64,000 nucleotides of DNA from Tabrizicola sp. TH137 (GCF_002855575.1 NZ_PKRQ01000001.1:372001-436000); one strand, 5' to 3'. Positions 41,551-50,702 are shown, counted from the first letter of the stretch. Program-made: numbers and translations. Notes: generated from the sequence alone by a model not told the origin.

Positions 41551-43740
41551 ATGATGCAGCCAGAGCCCTTCCCCCTCGTTCAGGATGTCGTCCTCATCGG
41601 CGGCGGCCATGCCCATGCCCTTGTCCTGCGCATGTGGGCGATGGACCCGACCCCCGGCCTGCGCCTCACCCTGATCGACCCCAATCCCATCGCCCCCTAT
41701 ACCGGCATGCTACCCGGTCACATCGCCGGCCATTACCGCCGGGACGAGATCATGATCGACCTCGTCCGCCTCGCCCGCTTCGCCGGGGCCCGCCTGATCC
41801 TCGACCGCGCCACGGGCATCGACACCACCGCCCGCCGCATCCATCTCGCCAACCGCCCGCCTTTGCGCTTCGACATCGCCTCGCTCGACATCGGCATCGG
41901 CTCGGGCCTGCCCGGCCTGCCGGGCTTCACCGCCCATGCCGCCGCCGCCAAGCCCCTCGGCGATTACGCCCAGAGGTGGGAGTCCTTCCTCGCCACCGCC
42001 CCGGCGGAACCCTCCCTCACCTTGATCGGCGCCGGCATCGGCGGCGTGGAACTGGCGCTCGCCTCCGCCCACCGCCTGCGCCGCCTTGGCCGCCGCCCCC
42101 GCATCACGCTCCTGGAACGCGCCGACACGCCGCTCCCCAATATCGGCCCCCGCGCCCGCGCCACGCTGCTCGCGCGCCTCTCAGCCGAAGGCATCAACCT
42201 CCGCACCGCCACCACCGCCACCGCCATCGGCCCCGATCACGTCACCCTCTCCGATGGCACGCGCCTGCCCTCCGACTTCACCCTCTCCACCGCCGGAACC
42301 CAGCCGCAGGGTTGGCTCACCGAAACCGGCCTCGCCCTCCATGACGGCTTCCTCGCCGTCTCCCCCACGCTGCAAACCTCCGACCCCGCGATCTTCGCCG
42401 CAGGCGATTGCGCCCATCTCACCCATGCCCCGCGCCCCAAGGCCGGGGTCTATGCCGTCCGCGCCGCACCCATCCTGCTCCACAACCTGCGCGCCCTGGC
42501 GACAGGCCAACCCCTCCGCCCCTTCCACCCCCAGCGCGACTATCTCAAACTCGTCTCCCTCGGCGGCAAGAAGGCGGTAGCCGACAAGTTCGGTCTCCGC
42601 TCCGGAGGCCGCGCGCTGTGGTGGCTGAAAGACCGCATCGACCGCGCCTTCATGGCGAAATTCGACGCCTATCCGACAGCCCCCCGCCGCCTGCCCGATC
42701 CCGCCGCCACCGGCCTGGCCGAGGCGATGGGCAACAAACCCCTCTGCGGCGGCTGCGGCGCCAAGGTCGGCCCCGGCGCGCTGGCCGCCACCCTCGCCAC
42801 GCTGCCCAAACCCGCCCGCCCCGTCGTCATCGCCGGCGCAGGCGACGATGCCGCGATCCTGCGCCATGGGCAGGGCGTGCAGGTCCTCACCACCGATCAC
42901 CTCCGCGCCAGCCTGAACGACCCCCGCCTCATGGCCCGCATCACCGCCATCCATGCGATGGGCGACATCTGGGCCATGGGCGCCGCCCCGCAGGCGGCAC
43001 TGGTGCAGATCACCCTCCCCCGCCTCTCCCCCGCCCTGCAATCCGACATGCTGGCCGAAATCATGGAGGAAGCCGCCACCGTCTTCACCGCCGAAGGGGC
43101 CGAGATTGTCGGCGGCCATAGCAGCATCGGCGCGGAACTCACCATCGGCTTCACCCTCACCGGCCTCACCGACCGCCCCATCACCAAGGGCGGCGCGCGC
43201 CCCGGCGATGCGCTGCTCCTGACAAAACCCCTCGGCTCCGGCACGCTCATGGCCGCCGACATGGCCCTCGCCCACCTGACACAAGACCTGCTCGGCCCCC
43301 ATGTCGCCGCCGCCTGGGCCGCCATGTCCCGCCCGCAAGGCCCCGCCGCCCGCCTCCTCGCCCCCCAGGCCCATGCCATGACCGACATCACCGGTTTCGG
43401 CCTCGCCGGGCACCTGCTGGAGATGATGGAGGCCTCCCAAACCGCCGCCACAATCGACCTCGCCGCCCTCCCCCTCCTCCCGGGGGCCGAGGCGCTGGCA
43501 GCCCAGGGCATCGCCTCCACCCTCGCCCCCGCCAACCGCGCCGCAAGCCTCGCCCGCCTCACCGCGCCCGACACCGCCCGCACGGCCCTCCTCTTCGATC
43601 CGCAGACCGCAGGCCCCCTCCTCGCCGCCCTCCCCGCCGATCAGGCCGAAACCACCCTCGCCGCCCTCCACGCCATGGGCGAACCCGCCGCGATCATCGG
43701 CTGCGTCACCGAAGGCCCCCCCCACCTGACCGCGCGCTGA
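41551..43740 (+). CDS. selD: Selenide, water dikinase SelD fused to an N-terminal FAD oxidoreductase domain
   Basis: A 729-residue fusion. Residues 1-385 form an NADH-dehydrogenase-like flavoprotein (VVLIGGGHAHALVLRMWAM, IGAGIGGVELALASAHRLR, IFAAGDCAHL). Residues from about 390 form SelD, which makes selenophosphate from selenide and ATP: the glycine-rich active loop is PLCGGCGAKVGPG with Cys near 398 and 401, followed by AGAGDDAAIL, then HAMGDIWAMGA, IVGGHSSIGAELTIG and AMTDITGFGLAGHLLEM. The fused flavoprotein may supply selenide. selU lies convergently downstream, so the expected use is 2-selenouridine in tRNA. Confidence 0.9.
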   Translation: MMQPEPFPLVQDVVLIGGGHAHALVLRMWAMDPTPGLRLTLIDPNPIAPYTGMLPGHIAGHYRRDEIMIDLVRLARFAGARLILDRATGIDTTARRIHLANRPPLRFDIASLDIGIGSGLPGLPGFTAHAAAAKPLGDYAQRWESFLATAPAEPSLTLIGAGIGGVELALASAHRLRRLGRRPRITLLERADTPLPNIGPRARATLLARLSAEGINLRTATTATAIGPDHVTLSDGTRLPSDFTLSTAGTQPQGWLTETGLALHDGFLAVSPTLQTSDPAIFAAGDCAHLTHAPRPKAGVYAVRAAPILLHNLRALATGQPLRPFHPQRDYLKLVSLGGKKAVADKFGLRSGGRALWWLKDRIDRAFMAKFDAYPTAPRRLPDPAATGLAEAMGNKPLCGGCGAKVGPGALAATLATLPKPARPVVIAGAGDDAAILRHGQGVQVLTTDHLRASLNDPRLMARITAIHAMGDIWAMGAAPQAALVQITLPRLSPALQSDMLAEIMEEAATVFTAEGAEIVGGHSSIGAELTIGFTLTGLTDRPITKGGARPGDALLLTKPLGSGTLMAADMALAHLTQDLLGPHVAAAWAAMSRPQGPAARLLAPQAHAMTDITGFGLAGHLLEMMEASQTAATIDLAALPLLPGAEALAAQGIASTLAPANRAASLARLTAPDTARTALLFDPQTAGPLLAALPADQAETTLAALHAMGEPAAIIGCVTEGPPHLTAR

Positions 43741-43762
43741 CGGGCAACCGTTGCAAGAATGC

Positions 43763-43816
43763 GTATTTTTCCCAAGATGAAGAGGCATCCGTTCCCCTTC
43801 ATCTTGGCTCAAATAC
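43763..43816 (+). terminator. Bidirectional hairpin made of two inverted copies of the dispersed motif
   Basis: GTATTTTTCCCAAGATGAAG (43763-43782) is nearly perfectly complementary to CTTCATCTTGGCTCAAATAC (43797-43816), with one three-base internal mismatch, and is followed by CAAAAAATCC. It lies between the convergent selD and selU stops, so it can end both transcripts. Each arm is one copy of the intergenic motif also seen singly at 1155, 54190 and 57960. Confidence 0.7.
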
Positions 43817-43870
43817 TCAAAAAATCCCTGAGCCAAGCGGCGCAGCCCGCGCAGGCGAGGCAAAAGGAAC

Positions 43871-43893
43871 GCGCCGCGCCCTTCGCGCGGCGC
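43871..43893 (-). terminator. Hairpin after selU
   Basis: A 9-bp stem (GCGCCGCGC with GCGCGGCGC, loop CCTTC) begins 7 bases past the selU stop and is followed on the minus strand by GTTCCTTTTGCC. This is a plausible intrinsic terminator for the argE-selU transcript. Confidence 0.65.
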
Positions 43894-43899
43894 TCCGCA

Positions 43900-44940
43900 T
43901 CACAACCCGGCCACCAGCCCCGCGATGCGGTCGGCAATCGCCCCCGGATCGTCCAGCCCCTCCACCGCCACTTCGGTAAAGGGCACCGCCATCCGCGCCC
44001 GATGCTTGCCATAGCGCGGGTCGTAATGCCGCGCCATCAACCCCTCGGCCAGATCGACGAAGCGCCCCGCCGCCACCATCGCCCGCCATTCCGCAATCAC
44101 CTCGCGCGGATGGGCCAGCGCTAGCGAGGCCACGACCCCATCCAGCCGCGCAGGGTCCGCCACCAGATCGGCATAGGCGCGCAGCAGATATTCCGCCCGC
44201 TTGCGCCGCGGCGCCTCTATGGCGACCCGCGGCGCCTCCACCATCGCCCGCCACAGCTTCGGCGGCAGGCGGCACTCGCCCACCTTGGCGCTTTCCGCCT
44301 CCACCACCACAGGCCGCGCAGGGTCCAGCCGCGCCAGCGCCAGCGCCAACCGCCCCTCAAAGGCCTTCTGCGACGGCTGCCCGCCCATCGACCCGAACAG
44401 CGACCCCCGATGGTTGGCCAAGCCCTCCAGATCAATCACCTGCCCCCCCCGCGCGGGCAGCAGGTTCAACACCTCCGTCTTGGCCGACCCGGTATTGCCA
44501 TCCAGCACCACCAGCCGAAACGGAAAGGCATCGGTGTAAAGCGCATCCACCACCAGCCGCCGCCAGGCCTTGTAGCCGCCCTGCACCACTTCCACCCGCC
44601 AGCCGATCTGCGAAAGGATCGACGCGAAACTCCCCGACCTCTGCCCCCCGCGCCAGCAATAGACCAGGGGCCGCCAGCCCCCCGGCTTCTCCGCCAAGGG
44701 CCCTTCCAGATGCGCCGCCGCATTCTTCGCCACCAGCGCCGCCCCGATCTTGCGCGCCGTAAACGGGCTCACCTGCTTGTAGATCGTCCCCACCCGCGCG
44801 CGTTCCGCATCGTCCAGCACGGGCAGCGAGATCGCCCCCGGCACATGATCCTCCGCCCATTCCGCAGGCGACCGCACGTCGATGATATCGTCGAAATCCA
44901 GCGCCAGCACATCGGCCAGCGTCTTCAACTCCACCGCCAT
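43900..44940 (-). CDS. mnmH: tRNA 2-selenouridine synthase (MnmH/SelU)
   Basis: A 346-residue enzyme that converts 2-thiouridine to 2-selenouridine at wobble U34 using selenophosphate. The N-terminal rhodanese domain starts DIIDVRSPAEWAEDHVPGAI and holds the active Cys in YCWRGGQRSGS. A P-loop NTPase domain follows with VLDGNTGSAKTEVLNLL; its Walker A has Ala where Gly is usual (GNTGSAKT). HRGSLFGSMGGQPSQKAFE is family-typical. Together with the selD fusion it completes the selenouridine trait. The start overlaps the argE stop by one base (TGATG), so argE and selU are coupled. Confidence 0.92.
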   Translation of the reverse strand: MAVELKTLADVLALDFDDIIDVRSPAEWAEDHVPGAISLPVLDDAERARVGTIYKQVSPFTARKIGAALVAKNAAAHLEGPLAEKPGGWRPLVYCWRGGQRSGSFASILSQIGWRVEVVQGGYKAWRRLVVDALYTDAFPFRLVVLDGNTGSAKTEVLNLLPARGGQVIDLEGLANHRGSLFGSMGGQPSQKAFEGRLALALARLDPARPVVVEAESAKVGECRLPPKLWRAMVEAPRVAIEAPRRKRAEYLLRAYADLVADPARLDGVVASLALAHPREVIAEWRAMVAAGRFVDLAEGLMARHYDPRYGKHRARMAVPFTEVAVEGLDDPGAIADRIAGLVAGL

Positions 44941-46115
44941 CAGAACCCCGCCTCGCAGCGCGCCACCAGCGCCGCCAGCATCGCCCCGCAGCGCTCCATC
45001 TGCTCCACGCTCACATATTCATCCGGCTTGTGCCCCTGCGCCATCGACCCCGGCCCGCAGATCACCGTCGGCACCCCCAGCCGCGCGTCGAACAATCCGC
45101 CCTCGGTTCCGAAGGCCACCTTGATCGTCCCATTCGCCCCGGTCAGGCCCTTGACGAAATTCACCACCCCCGCATCCGAAGGCGTCCCCAGCCCCGGATA
45201 ATCCCACAACCGCTCGATCCGTATCTCCGCCTCCGGGAACTCCGCCCGCAAAGGTGCCACCACCGCCTCGCAAGCGCGGCGCACCTCGGCAATCAACCCC
45301 TCCACATCCTCCCCCGCCAGCGACCTTATCTCCCAATCCGCCACCGCCAGATTGGGCACGATGTTCACCTGCACCCCGCCCGCCATCTTGCCCACATGCA
45401 GCGTCGTGTAAGGCACGTCGTAATCCCCGTCCCGCATCCCCTCCGCCGCCACCCGCGCCTGCACGCCGCGCAGCACCCCCACGAATTCCGCCGCCAGATG
45501 CAGCGCGTTCAGCGCCAGCGGCGCCAGCGCCGAATGCCCCTCCCGCCCCACGCAGGACGCCCGCAAGGCCACCTTCCCCTTGTGGCCCGTCGCCACCGCC
45601 ATCCCCGTCGGTTCCCCCACGATGCACATCCGCGGCCGCACCGGCGCGCGCTCCAGCATCTCGATCATCGACCGCACGCCCATGCAGCCGATCTCCTCAT
45701 CGTAAGACAGCGCCAGATGCAGCGGCACCCGCAACTCCCGCGTCGCCGCCTCCAGCACGCAGGCAATCGCACAGGCGACAAAGCCCTTCATGTCCGCCGT
45801 CCCGCGCCCATACAGCCGCCCCTGATCCTCGGTCAGCGCGAAAGGCGGATAGGTCCAGGCCTGCCCCTCCACCGGCACCACATCCGTATGCCCCGACAGC
45901 ATGACGCCGCCCCTGTCCGCAGGCCCCACCGTCGCGTAAAGATTGGCCTTCCCGCCACCCGCATCCGGGATCAGCACTGCCGTCACCCCCGCCTCGGCCA
46001 AAAGCCCCGCCACCCAATCCATCAGCGCCCGGTTGGGCCGATGGCTCACCGTGTCAAAGGCAATCAACCGCTCCAGTATCGCGCGCGCATCCATGGCAGG
46101 CATCTTCAGGGGCAT
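44940..46115 (-). CDS. argE: Acetylornithine deacetylase
   Basis: A 391-residue M20 metallopeptidase-fold enzyme. Zinc and catalytic motifs: [37 protein letters not shown] (catalytic Glu pair), VGEPTGM and PGSMAQGHKPDEYVSV (zinc His). The start ERLIAFDTVSHRPN and the overall pattern are closest to ArgE, which releases ornithine from N-acetylornithine for arginine synthesis. Other M20 hydrolases are possible. ATG 46115 is chosen for good context with GGAGAGG nearby; ATG 46103 and an upstream GTG at 46136 are in frame. It leads a coupled pair with selU. Confidence 0.87.
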   Translation of the reverse strand: MPLKMPAMDARAILERLIAFDTVSHRPNRALMDWVAGLLAEAGVTAVLIPDAGGGKANLYATVGPADRGGVMLSGHTDVVPVEGQAWTYPPFALTEDQGRLYGRGTADMKGFVACAIACVLEAATRELRVPLHLALSYDEEIGCMGVRSMIEMLERAPVRPRMCIVGEPTGMAVATGHKGKVALRASCVGREGHSALAPLALNALHLAAEFVGVLRGVQARVAAEGMRDGDYDVPYTTLHVGKMAGGVQVNIVPNLAVADWEIRSLAGEDVEGLIAEVRRACEAVVAPLRAEFPEAEIRIERLWDYPGLGTPSDAGVVNFVKGLTGANGTIKVAFGTEGGLFDARLGVPTVICGPGSMAQGHKPDEYVSVEQMERCGAMLAALVARCEAGF

Positions 46116-46209
46116 CCTCTCCGCATCACACCCCACCTAACCGCAAAGCCGCGTGAAGCGGAACCCCCGCCCCTTCCCCCGCGCCGCCCGCAATGCCAAG
46201 GTCCGCGGC

Positions 46210-46866
46210 ATGACATCGACAGCGATTCCCCTCCCCGCGCTCCTCGCCACGCTCCTCCTCGCCGCCCCGGCGGCGGCGCAGGACGCGGCTCCCCCCACCC
46301 CCCGCGACGCGGGCGCTGTGGCGCAACTCCTGCACGCCCACGCCCTCTTCGACCTCGGCCTCGCGCGCAAGGACCCGCTCGCCACCCTCGCCGCCGCCCG
46401 CCTCGCCGCCGGCATCACCGCCACCGACAGCGACCGCATCCCCTCGCCCCCCGGCGAACCCGTCCCCGCCACCTATCCGACGGCGGATGTCATGTTCACC
46501 GCGGCCAAGGCCCTCGCGCAGGAAGACGACCTCGCCACCGACCTCGCCGCCCGCACCGCGGCCGAGGTGGCGCGCGTCCCCACCCTCACCGTCCTGCGCG
46601 CCAGCCGCGGCATCGGCCCCAGTGAAACCCAGCTCTGGCAGATTCCCTTCTTCGCCGGAACCACCGCCGAAATCGGCCTTCTGGGCGATGGCAAGGCCGA
46701 TCTCGACCTTGCCGTCGCCCTGCCGGACCAGCCGCCCCTCTGCCTCGACACCGGCCCCGCCGACCGCGCGCTCTGCGCCATCCGCCCGGCCGAAAACGCG
46801 ACTTTCACAATCACCGTCACCAACCGCGGCGAAACTGCCGCCACCTACAGCCTGCTCACCAACTAA
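46210..46866 (+). CDS. Secreted protein of unknown function
   Basis: A 218-residue exported protein: MTSTAIPLPALLATLLLAAPAAAQD is a clear Sec signal peptide with an Ala-x-Ala cleavage site. The mature part is helical with many Ala and Leu residues (VAQLLHAHALFDLGLARKDP, AGITATDSDRIPSPPGEP) and ends in a beta-rich domain (TLTVLRASRGIGPSETQLW, then DLDVAVALPDQ-like strands and NATFTITVTNRGETAATYSL). The C-terminal strand order looks like a small Ig-like fold. No family is recognised. The divergent argE gene starts 94 bases upstream. Confidence 0.72.
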   Translation: MTSTAIPLPALLATLLLAAPAAAQDAAPPTPRDAGAVAQLLHAHALFDLGLARKDPLATLAAARLAAGITATDSDRIPSPPGEPVPATYPTADVMFTAAKALAQEDDLATDLAARTAAEVARVPTLTVLRASRGIGPSETQLWQIPFFAGTTAEIGLLGDGKADLDLAVALPDQPPLCLDTGPADRALCAIRPAENATFTITVTNRGETAATYSLLTN

Positions 46867-46884
46867 CCCTCTGAAAACGCAAGA

Positions 46885-46945
46885 TTGCTGCGCAGCGAAA
46901 ACCGCAGCATTCCGCCCCTTTGCTGCGCAGCAAGACCGCAGCGAA
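46885..46945 (+). repeat. Short direct repeat with GCTGCGCAGC palindromes
   Basis: TTGCTGCGCAGCGAAAACCG at 46885 and TTGCTGCGCAGCAAGACCGC at about 46920 form a direct repeat of about 24 bases with 35-base spacing. Each copy contains the 10-base palindrome GCTGCGCAGC. It lies between two convergent genes and may act in termination, although the long T-run expected of an intrinsic terminator is absent. Confidence 0.5.
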
Positions 46946-46966
46946 ACGCGGCCTGCCCCGCCCCCC

Positions 46967-47581
46967 TCAGGAACAGAACACCCACAGCACGCAGACCTCT
47001 TCCAGCCGCACCACGGCCACGAAGGCCGGCCCGAAATCCGGCGCGGGGTCCAGAAAGCGCGCCATCGGGATCACCGTCACCGCCTCGCGCCCATCCTCCG
47101 ACAGCGTTCCCGTCGTCTCCTCGATCGCATGGCCGCGCACGCGGAACACGAAATCCCGCCCCGCCAGCGCCGCCTTCACCATGCGCCCCATCCCCTCCAT
47201 ATCCTCCGGCGGCGGCCGCCCCTCCAGCATCTGGGCCAGATCCAGCGTCACCCGCAGCCGGTTCTCGTCCAGCCGCTCCACCACCGAGAATTCCTCCGCC
47301 TCCATCCGCGCCTCTGCCGCCTCGGCCTGCTTTTCCAGCAGCGCCGCGATGGTCATCGTCTCGCGCGAGATGCAGCGCACCTCCTCGGGCCCGATCTCCG
47401 GCACCACACCCTCGCAGGGGCCGCCGCCCTGCCCCTCGATCATGTCATGGAATTCCCGCGCCATGGCTGTCTCCATGACGATCTCGACGGTTTCCGCATC
47501 CCGGAAATCCATCGTCACATCCATGTCGATGCAGCCCGACAACAGCAGCGCAAGACAGGGAAAAAACGATCTTCGCATCAT
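46967..47581 (-). CDS. Putative lipoprotein
   Basis: A 204-residue envelope protein. The ATG at 47581 follows GGGAGGG with 6-base spacing. The N-terminus MMRRSFFPCLALLLSGC ends in a lipobox with the lipidated Cys at position 17 and Ile-Asp after it, which would favour inner-membrane retention by the +2 Asp rule known from enterics. The mature protein begins with DMDVTMDFRDAETVEIVMET and contains a central coiled stretch (LLEKQAEAAEARMEAEEF), then RLRVTLDLAQMLEG. No function is recognised. A Cys pair (PCEGVV and VRCISRET) could form a disulfide. Confidence 0.78.
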   Translation of the reverse strand: MMRRSFFPCLALLLSGCIDMDVTMDFRDAETVEIVMETAMAREFHDMIEGQGGGPCEGVVPEIGPEEVRCISRETMTIAALLEKQAEAAEARMEAEEFSVVERLDENRLRVTLDLAQMLEGRPPPEDMEGMGRMVKAALAGRDFVFRVRGHAIEETTGTLSEDGREAVTVIPMARFLDPAPDFGPAFVAVVRLEEVCVLWVFCS

Positions 47582-47676
47582 GGGAAACCCTCCCGATACC
47601 GATACAACACCAGACGCCTCAGCCTGCGCCTCCCACCGCCTGCGGTCAACGGCCTTGCCAACCGGCGCCGCCGCCC

Positions 47677-49224
47677 TCACCCGGCCAGAAGCCGCGCCTC
47701 CCGCGCCGTGACCTCCGGCCGCGCCAGCGGCCCGTAGGCCGCCGCATCGCCGCGCAACGCCGGGAACAGGCGCAACAGCTCTTCCTGCACCTCCGCATCG
47801 AACCCGGCCAGCGTGGCAGGATGATAGCTCTCGCAATCCAGCCCGTTGGCCTTCACGACCTCATGCCGGTCAAACAGCAGATGCAGATAGGCCACCTCCC
47901 CGCCCTCCACGACGCGCACCGCCCGACCATCCACCAGATGCTTGGCCTTCACCAGAACCTCCGCCTCGCCGAACAGCAGTTCCGCCCGCGCCCCCGTCAC
48001 CAGCACGCGATGGTTCCCCGACAGCCGCACCGTCCCGTGATCGCCAAGCGTCCCCGCCGCAATCTCCACCGGCGCATCCGCCCCCATCGCCGCCCGCACC
48101 GTCCGCCCCACCCAGCGCAGCACCTGCGCCCCGTGATCCCGCGTCAGCACAAGGTCCCCCGGCACCAGCCGCTCCACCGCCACGCGCCCCCCCGGCACGT
48201 CGATCAGGGTGCCTTCGGTGAAACAGGCGATCATGGTCATCCGGACAAAGGCCACGTCGGTATTGCCCATGCCATCGGTGACCTCATAGGTCAGCACCTG
48301 GTCCTCAAGGCTGTTCACCGACTGCACATACAGCCGCCCGCCCTTCAGCGTGATCGTCTCGCCCGAGGGCAGCTTCACGCTGTCGCCCTCCAGCACATCC
48401 ACGCCGTTGATCTTGGTGATGGTCAGCGTCTCGGGCCAGCTCGACATGTCGTTGCGCAGAACGTCGATCTCGCCCATCTCGCCCTTGCGGATCGTCAGGT
48501 CGTCATCCTGCGCGATCAGGGCCACCTGCACCGAATTCGCCGCGATCAGCACCGCCGAGTCAAAGGCCCCGTCCCCCGCATCCGCAATCGCCATGCGAAA
48601 GCTGTTTTCCTTCCCCGCAACAACCGGCACCTTGAGCGTAAGGGTGACGGTGAACCCGTCCATCTCGGTATTGTAGGTGTTCGATGCGGCCGGGTTGTCC
48701 ACATAGAGGTTGGAATTCGTCTTGTTGTTGATGTCGTCGATGGTGATGTTGCCGCGCCCCACCACCAGTTCCGCAGGAACCCCGTTCACCCAGACGGAAA
48801 AGGCATCGTTGAAGCCCGAATTCACATATTCCAGGTATTCTTCCGAAGACCAGACGATCTGCATCGACAGCATGTCGCCCGTCGGCACGAAGACCGTCTC
48901 GAACACCGCCGCGTCAAAGGTCTGCTGACCCACCATCTTGCTCAGGGCATCGTCACCCGCCCCGCCGAAATTCGTCGTCGTCCCTTCCGAGGTGTTGGCA
49001 TCCGCCCCGCCACGCGAAAAGCTCGCCACCCGCCCGGTGGACAGGATCAACCCCGTATCCGATGGCGCGACCCCCGGCATGGTCTTGTCGGCGCCGGAAT
49101 AGATGCCCGCCTGATCCGCCTGCCCCGTATAGCTGGCCGAAACGATCTTCACCCCTTCGCCAAAGATGGTTTCCGCCATCTGCGTCGCATCGGCGGATGC
49201 GATCTGAAGCGCCTCATTGGCCAT
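47677..49224 (-). CDS. Choice-of-anchor-L plus Hint domain protein (1)
   Basis: A 515-residue protein of three parts. Residues 1-230 match the choice-of-anchor L type module (GLILSTGRVASFS, then [48 protein letters not shown]). Residues 235-330 form a VCBS/cadherin-like segment (IDVLRNDM, LTYEVTDGMGNTDVAFV). The C-terminus is a Hint domain beginning with its nucleophile Cys (ACFTEGTLIDVPGG, then [54 protein letters not shown]). No N-terminal signal peptide is seen; export by type I or other non-Sec route is possible. A paralogue is at 50703-52286. Confidence 0.83.
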   Translation of the reverse strand: MANEALQIASADATQMAETIFGEGVKIVSASYTGQADQAGIYSGADKTMPGVAPSDTGLILSTGRVASFSRGGADANTSEGTTTNFGGAGDDALSKMVGQQTFDAAVFETVFVPTGDMLSMQIVWSSEEYLEYVNSGFNDAFSVWVNGVPAELVVGRGNITIDDINNKTNSNLYVDNPAASNTYNTEMDGFTVTLTLKVPVVAGKENSFRMAIADAGDGAFDSAVLIAANSVQVALIAQDDDLTIRKGEMGEIDVLRNDMSSWPETLTITKINGVDVLEGDSVKLPSGETITLKGGRLYVQSVNSLEDQVLTYEVTDGMGNTDVAFVRMTMIACFTEGTLIDVPGGRVAVERLVPGDLVLTRDHGAQVLRWVGRTVRAAMGADAPVEIAAGTLGDHGTVRLSGNHRVLVTGARAELLFGEAEVLVKAKHLVDGRAVRVVEGGEVAYLHLLFDRHEVVKANGLDCESYHPATLAGFDAEVQEELLRLFPALRGDAAAYGPLARPEVTAREARLLAG

Positions 49225-49355
49225 GGTTCCGAACTCCCGGTCTTCGCTTGCTACGTGACAACGACCGGAACCGCGCCCGTCTTATCCCTCCTCCCGCTTT
49301 GCGCTTGGCCGCCGCGGATGCTATCGCTGCCCCGCATCCCCGAACGAGGCCTGCC

Positions 49356-49697
49356 ATGACCGACACCCCACCCCCCCGGCGCGAAAAGCGGCCTCAGCAG
49401 GTCTATACCCTTGTGGTCGAGGTCGGCCGCAAACCCGGCGACGGCCTCCCCGACAAGGCGACCGGTGCCGCGCTCATGTGCTACGCCTCCGGGGTGGATG
49501 AAGAAGAGGCAGTGCGGGAAACCGTCGCCATCCTGAAACAGGCCGATCTCGCCCCGCTCGATGTCTCGGGCTACGGCACGCTGGACGACCGGCTGAAGGC
49601 CGGCGACGAGATCGACGCCGAGGAACGCGCCCTCATGCAGCGCGCGCTTGACGAAAACTCCGTCATCGTCGCGCAGATGACGCCCTTCTACGACTGA
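49356..49697 (+). CDS. Conserved hypothetical protein
   Basis: A 113-residue soluble protein starting at ATG 49356. After a proline-rich, basic N-terminus it has a ferredoxin-like alternation of strands and helices: VYTLVVEVGRKPGDGLPD, then GAALMCYASGVDEEEAVRET, then VAILKQADLAPLDVSGYGTL and ALMQRALDENSVIVAQMTPFY. No domain is recognised with confidence. It lies on the plus strand between two minus-strand Hint-protein genes, which suggests an unrelated housekeeping role. Confidence 0.65.
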   Translation: MTDTPPPRREKRPQQVYTLVVEVGRKPGDGLPDKATGAALMCYASGVDEEEAVRETVAILKQADLAPLDVSGYGTLDDRLKAGDEIDAEERALMQRALDENSVIVAQMTPFYD

Positions 49698-49711
49698 TCC
49701 CCCGCCCCGCC

Positions 49712-50701
49712 TCAGACCGCGCGGCGCTGCGACCGCAACAGCGACGCGCGCAGCGACTGCGCCTCATAGGCATCCAGCACGCGCCGCCCGCAGGGCTGGC
49801 CCGCCGGTCCCGCCGTGGCCAGCACGCAGCTATCCGCCATGATCAGCTCCGCCGTGCCCAGATCCAGCACCACGCCCATCGCCACCGCGCGGCGGCTGTC
49901 GGCCACCGCCATCTGCCCATCCGCCAGATGCCGCGCCAGAACCAGCACCTCCTCGTCTCCGAACAGGTATTCCGCTTCCGGCCCCGCCACCCCGACCGCC
50001 TGATCGGGCGACACGAGGATATCCCCCGTCTCCCCCCAATAGGGCGCGCGCAGCCGGATCGGCGCAAGGCTCCCCCGGCTCGGCACCGGCAGCCGCGTCA
50101 CGCCCAACACCGGCACCGCGCCATTGTCGCGCGTCATCACCCGGTCACCGGGCTTCAGCGCGCCCGCCGTCACCACGCCGCGCGGCGTCTCGACCGGCGT
50201 CATCATGCCCAGCCAGGCCAGCGGCCCGGGCAGCGCCGCGCCCTCCGTCACCCCGAACCACAGCACCGCCGGATGCCGCATCACCCCCGGCCCGCCCGCA
50301 CAAAGCGCCTGCACATCATCCCAGCGCAGCGGCAGCGCCTGCGTCCCCTCCGCCGCCACCCGCCGCCCCTCCTGCTCCAGCGCCAGCGACCAGCGCCGCG
50401 CCGCCACATCCCAGCCAAAGCTCAGCCGCGCCACGCCCCGCCTCTGCGGCAAAGGCCCCGGCAGCACATGGCGCAGCACCTGCCCCCCCTGCCGATGCAG
50501 AAGCGCAATCCCCGCCCCCAGATCATGGAACAGCGACAGCGCCACCTCGCCCTCCCCCGCCCCGGCCCGCAGGTCCAGAAGAACGGCCGCCCCCGCCAGC
50601 GGCAGGTCGATCTCCAGCACCAGCAGACCACGCGGCAAGACCCCCTGATCCGGCCCGGCCGGGGGGGTGGTCTGGTCGGAAAGGGCGATCCAGCGGGTCA
50701 C
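49712..50701 (-). CDS. Hint-domain protein lacking the nucleophile cysteine (3)
   Basis: A 329-residue protein. The first 150 residues are a beta-rich domain of unknown type (GLLVLEIDLPLAGAAVLLDL, ALPLRWDDVQALCAGG). The second half aligns with the Hint domains next door: VETPRGVVTAGALKPGDRVM, then TRDNGAVPVLGVTRLPV, SPDQAVGVAGPEAEYLFGDE, VLVLARHLADGQMAV. Where the neighbours have a Cys at the domain start, this one has GMMTPVETPRG, so it should be unable to self-process. The start is GTG 50699-50701, one base after the stop of the Hint protein upstream, implying coexpression. Confidence 0.78.
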   Translation of the reverse strand: MTRWIALSDQTTPPAGPDQGVLPRGLLVLEIDLPLAGAAVLLDLRAGAGEGEVALSLFHDLGAGIALLHRQGGQVLRHVLPGPLPQRRGVARLSFGWDVAARRWSLALEQEGRRVAAEGTQALPLRWDDVQALCAGGPGVMRHPAVLWFGVTEGAALPGPLAWLGMMTPVETPRGVVTAGALKPGDRVMTRDNGAVPVLGVTRLPVPSRGSLAPIRLRAPYWGETGDILVSPDQAVGVAGPEAEYLFGDEEVLVLARHLADGQMAVADSRRAVAMGVVLDLGTAELIMADSCVLATAGPAGQPCGRRVLDAYEAQSLRASLLRSQRRAV

Positions 50702-50702
50702 G

